The position numbers were made by a program, and so were the translations under genes. Of a stretch of 7,540 nucleotides of DNA, positions 6,816 through 7,540 are shown in pieces; the stretch's first letter is position 1; the number at the start of each line of letters is the position of its first letter. Under the pieces are notes generated by a model. The model worked only from the letters and a program-made list of their open reading frames with translations, searched no databases and was not told where the DNA came from. Origin of the DNA: Myxococcales bacterium (GTDB lineage Bacteria > Myxococcota_A > Polyangia > Polyangiales > Houyiibacteriaceae); NCBI GenBank assembly GCA_020354595.1, contig CP070650.1, positions 1,076,282 to 1,083,821 on the forward strand. The letters are read 5' to 3'.

Positions 6816-6821
6816 AGTATA
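6816..6821 (-). promoter_or_regulatory. Candidate -10 box upstream of cpoB
   Basis: On the minus strand TATACT matches 5 of 6 bases of the -10 consensus and ends 13 nt before ATG 6802. An A/T-rich patch surrounds it in otherwise GC-rich DNA. No convincing -35 is visible at 16-18 nt. It would let cpoB be transcribed separately from the ATPase gene. Confidence 0.4.
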
Positions 6822-6841
6822 GATGGGTTAGTCAGGCCATT

Positions 6842-7456
6842 TTATGCAGGGGATTCGAGCAGGCCGTTGGCGTCCACGATCTGCTGAAGCTCCGCAAGGC
6901 CCCCTCGAAGCTTCTCGAAAAACGACGCCGAGTGCGGAATGAAGTGAAAATTGGGGTGCTTCGACCACAAGTCCCGCAGGCGAATGTCGAGCTCGCGGGC
7001 CTGCGCGTTGCTCTCGGTTCGAGCGGGGTTGCCGCCCTCGATCGAGATGTCGCCGACGGCCGCCGATTCGAAGAAGATCACGGCGTCGTAGCGCTCGAGC
7101 TCCGCTTGCAGGGTCGTGCCCATCGTTTTGAAGAAGCCTTCGGGCGCCTCTTCCGGCCAGAACGCGGCCCCGTCGATCGTGCCGCGGTCGCAAAGCAACA
7201 CCCGCCCCGGATAGAGGGCGCCTTGGATGTCCTCCAGGGCCACCTGGGCGTGAAAGATGGCTCGCTGTGTGGCCGCCCGAGCCTTGGGCTCCCCGACGCG
7301 AGGGAAGCCGCCGGTGAACAGCATCGTGGCGGTCTCCGGCACGACGACGACCTTCTTTCCTATCTCGCGCCGAAATAGATCCGCGGCGGTGGTCTTTCCG
7401 CCGCCGGGGCCGCCCGTCAGCACGATCCTGAAGTGATTTCTGCCTTGCGGGCTCAT
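6842..7456 (-). CDS. P-loop ATPase/kinase-like protein, AAA_28 (NadR kinase-like) family
   Basis: This 204-residue cytoplasmic protein has no signal or membrane segment. Walker A is GGPGGGKTT (Gly15-Thr23). VVPETAT (Glu41), VLLCDRGTIDGAAFW (Asp90, Arg91, Asp95) and YDAVIFFES (a hydrophobic strand with acidic end) follow. This pattern is typical of AAA_28 (PF13521), which groups with the nicotinamide-riboside kinase domain of NadR and other P-loop kinases. An Arg-containing region (PARTESNAQARELDIRLRDLW) could act as a lid. The substrate is unknown, and the protein is short and single-domain. It is co-oriented with cpoB, 39 nt upstream, so the two may be co-transcribed. ATG 7456 has no ribosome binding site; a possible leaderless promoter precedes it. 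A general ATP/GTP-binding annotation is safe, the kinase reading less so. Confidence 0.75.
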   Translation of the reverse strand: MSPQGRNHFRIVLTGGPGGGKTTAADLFRREIGKKVVVVPETATMLFTGGFPRVGEPKARAATQRAIFHAQVALEDIQGALYPGRVLLCDRGTIDGAAFWPEEAPEGFFKTMGTTLQAELERYDAVIFFESAAVGDISIEGGNPARTESNAQARELDIRLRDLWSKHPNFHFIPHSASFFEKLRGGLAELQQIVDANGLLESPA

Positions 7457-7464
7457 CGCCGGAC

Positions 7465-7494
7465 AGGTTAGCTCTAGCTGATCATGGAACGCAA
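7465..7494 (-). promoter_or_regulatory. Candidate leaderless promoter of the AAA_28 gene
   Basis: On the minus strand TTGCGT (7489-7494) and TAACCT (7465-7470) are 18 nt apart, and TAACCT ends 8 nt before ATG 7456. No ribosome binding site is present. The -35 lies inside the first codons of the divergent amidohydrolase gene. Motif-based inference only. Confidence 0.35.
7468..7481. promoter_or_regulatory. Imperfect palindrome in the divergent intergenic gap
   Basis: TTAGCTCTAGCTGA is a 14-bp near-palindrome (5 of 6 arm pairs, 2-nt centre) within the 27-nt gap between two divergent start codons. It overlaps the candidate -10 box of the ATPase gene. It could be an operator serving both genes, but its shortness makes chance plausible. 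Confidence 0.25.
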
Positions 7495-7540
7495 CGACGA
7501 TTCGGTTGTTCTACGTGGTGGGCTCATCGTGGATGGCAGC
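7484..7540 (+). CDS. Probable amidohydrolase/N-acyl-D-amino-acid deacylase, first 19 codons (3' truncated by window edge)
   Basis: The ATG at 7484 opens a frame reading MERNDDSVVLRGGLIVDGS to the window edge. The VLRGGLIVDGS segment is the N-terminal beta-strand signature common in amidohydrolases such as D-aminoacylases and dihydroorotase/imidazolonepropionase-like enzymes (typically I-x-G-G-x-V-V-D-G). The catalytic HxH motif would lie beyond the window, so the subfamily cannot be set. There is no clear ribosome binding site (GGACAGG at 7461-7467 is 16 nt away). It is divergent from the ATPase gene. Confidence 0.55.
   Translation, partial: MERNDDSVVLRGGLIVDGS

Noticed and set aside
6035..6817. 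260-codon plus-strand open frame opposite cpoB
   Set aside because: The minus-strand frame has a lipoprotein signal, coiled coil and TPRs; the plus-strand translation shows no family signature and mirrors the codon pattern of cpoB.
1..7540. Mobile elements, CRISPR, tRNA or rRNA
   Set aside because: No transposase-like frame, terminal inverted repeats, spaced direct repeats or structural RNA signature was seen; coding genes fill almost the whole window.

Overview
The window looks like chromosomal DNA from a GC-rich Gram-negative bacterium. It carries a Tol-Pal envelope cluster plus a Cys-rich periplasmic DUF3604 enzyme. The GC richness, the Pro-Glu linker before an OmpA-like domain, the short divergent TolA and the lipoprotein-type CpoB suggest a Myxococcota or other former deltaproteobacterial lineage. 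That placement is inference; no rRNA or other marker is present.

Positions 3-3700 (+) hold a tightly packed operon: the C-terminal part of a Pal/OmpA-like protein, then tolQ, tolR, a tolA/tonB-like gene and tolB. Intergenic gaps from tolQ to tolB are only 2-8 nt. The pal-like gene sits upstream of tolQ, whereas in E. coli pal follows tolB. The products would form the inner-membrane proton-driven motor (TolQ-TolR), the periplasm-spanning transmitter (TolA), the periplasmic propeller (TolB) and a peptidoglycan-binding outer-membrane partner. Together they drive envelope constriction and outer-membrane integrity.

Positions 3746-5938 (+) encode a 730-residue membrane-anchored, Cys-rich DUF3604 protein with PHP-like metal-binding motifs. 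It is preceded by a plausible leaderless promoter rather than a ribosome binding site.

Positions 5981-7456 (-) run convergently to it. A P-loop ATPase/kinase of the AAA_28 (NadR kinase-like) type is transcribed first, followed by cpoB/ybgF, a coiled-coil plus TPR lipoprotein that is the usual last member of Tol-Pal clusters. Here cpoB has been separated from the operon and inverted. Positions 7484-7540 (+) hold only the first 19 codons of a probable amidohydrolase, divergent from the ATPase gene.

There are no tRNAs, rRNAs, CRISPR arrays or insertion sequences, and no stretch over 300 nt lacks a gene. I see no clearly new multi-gene system. The most interesting points are the DUF3604 enzyme lodged between tolB and cpoB, the atypical TolA and Pal-like proteins, and a shared TTGCGn...TAWCCT-N8-ATG arrangement suggesting leaderless transcription.
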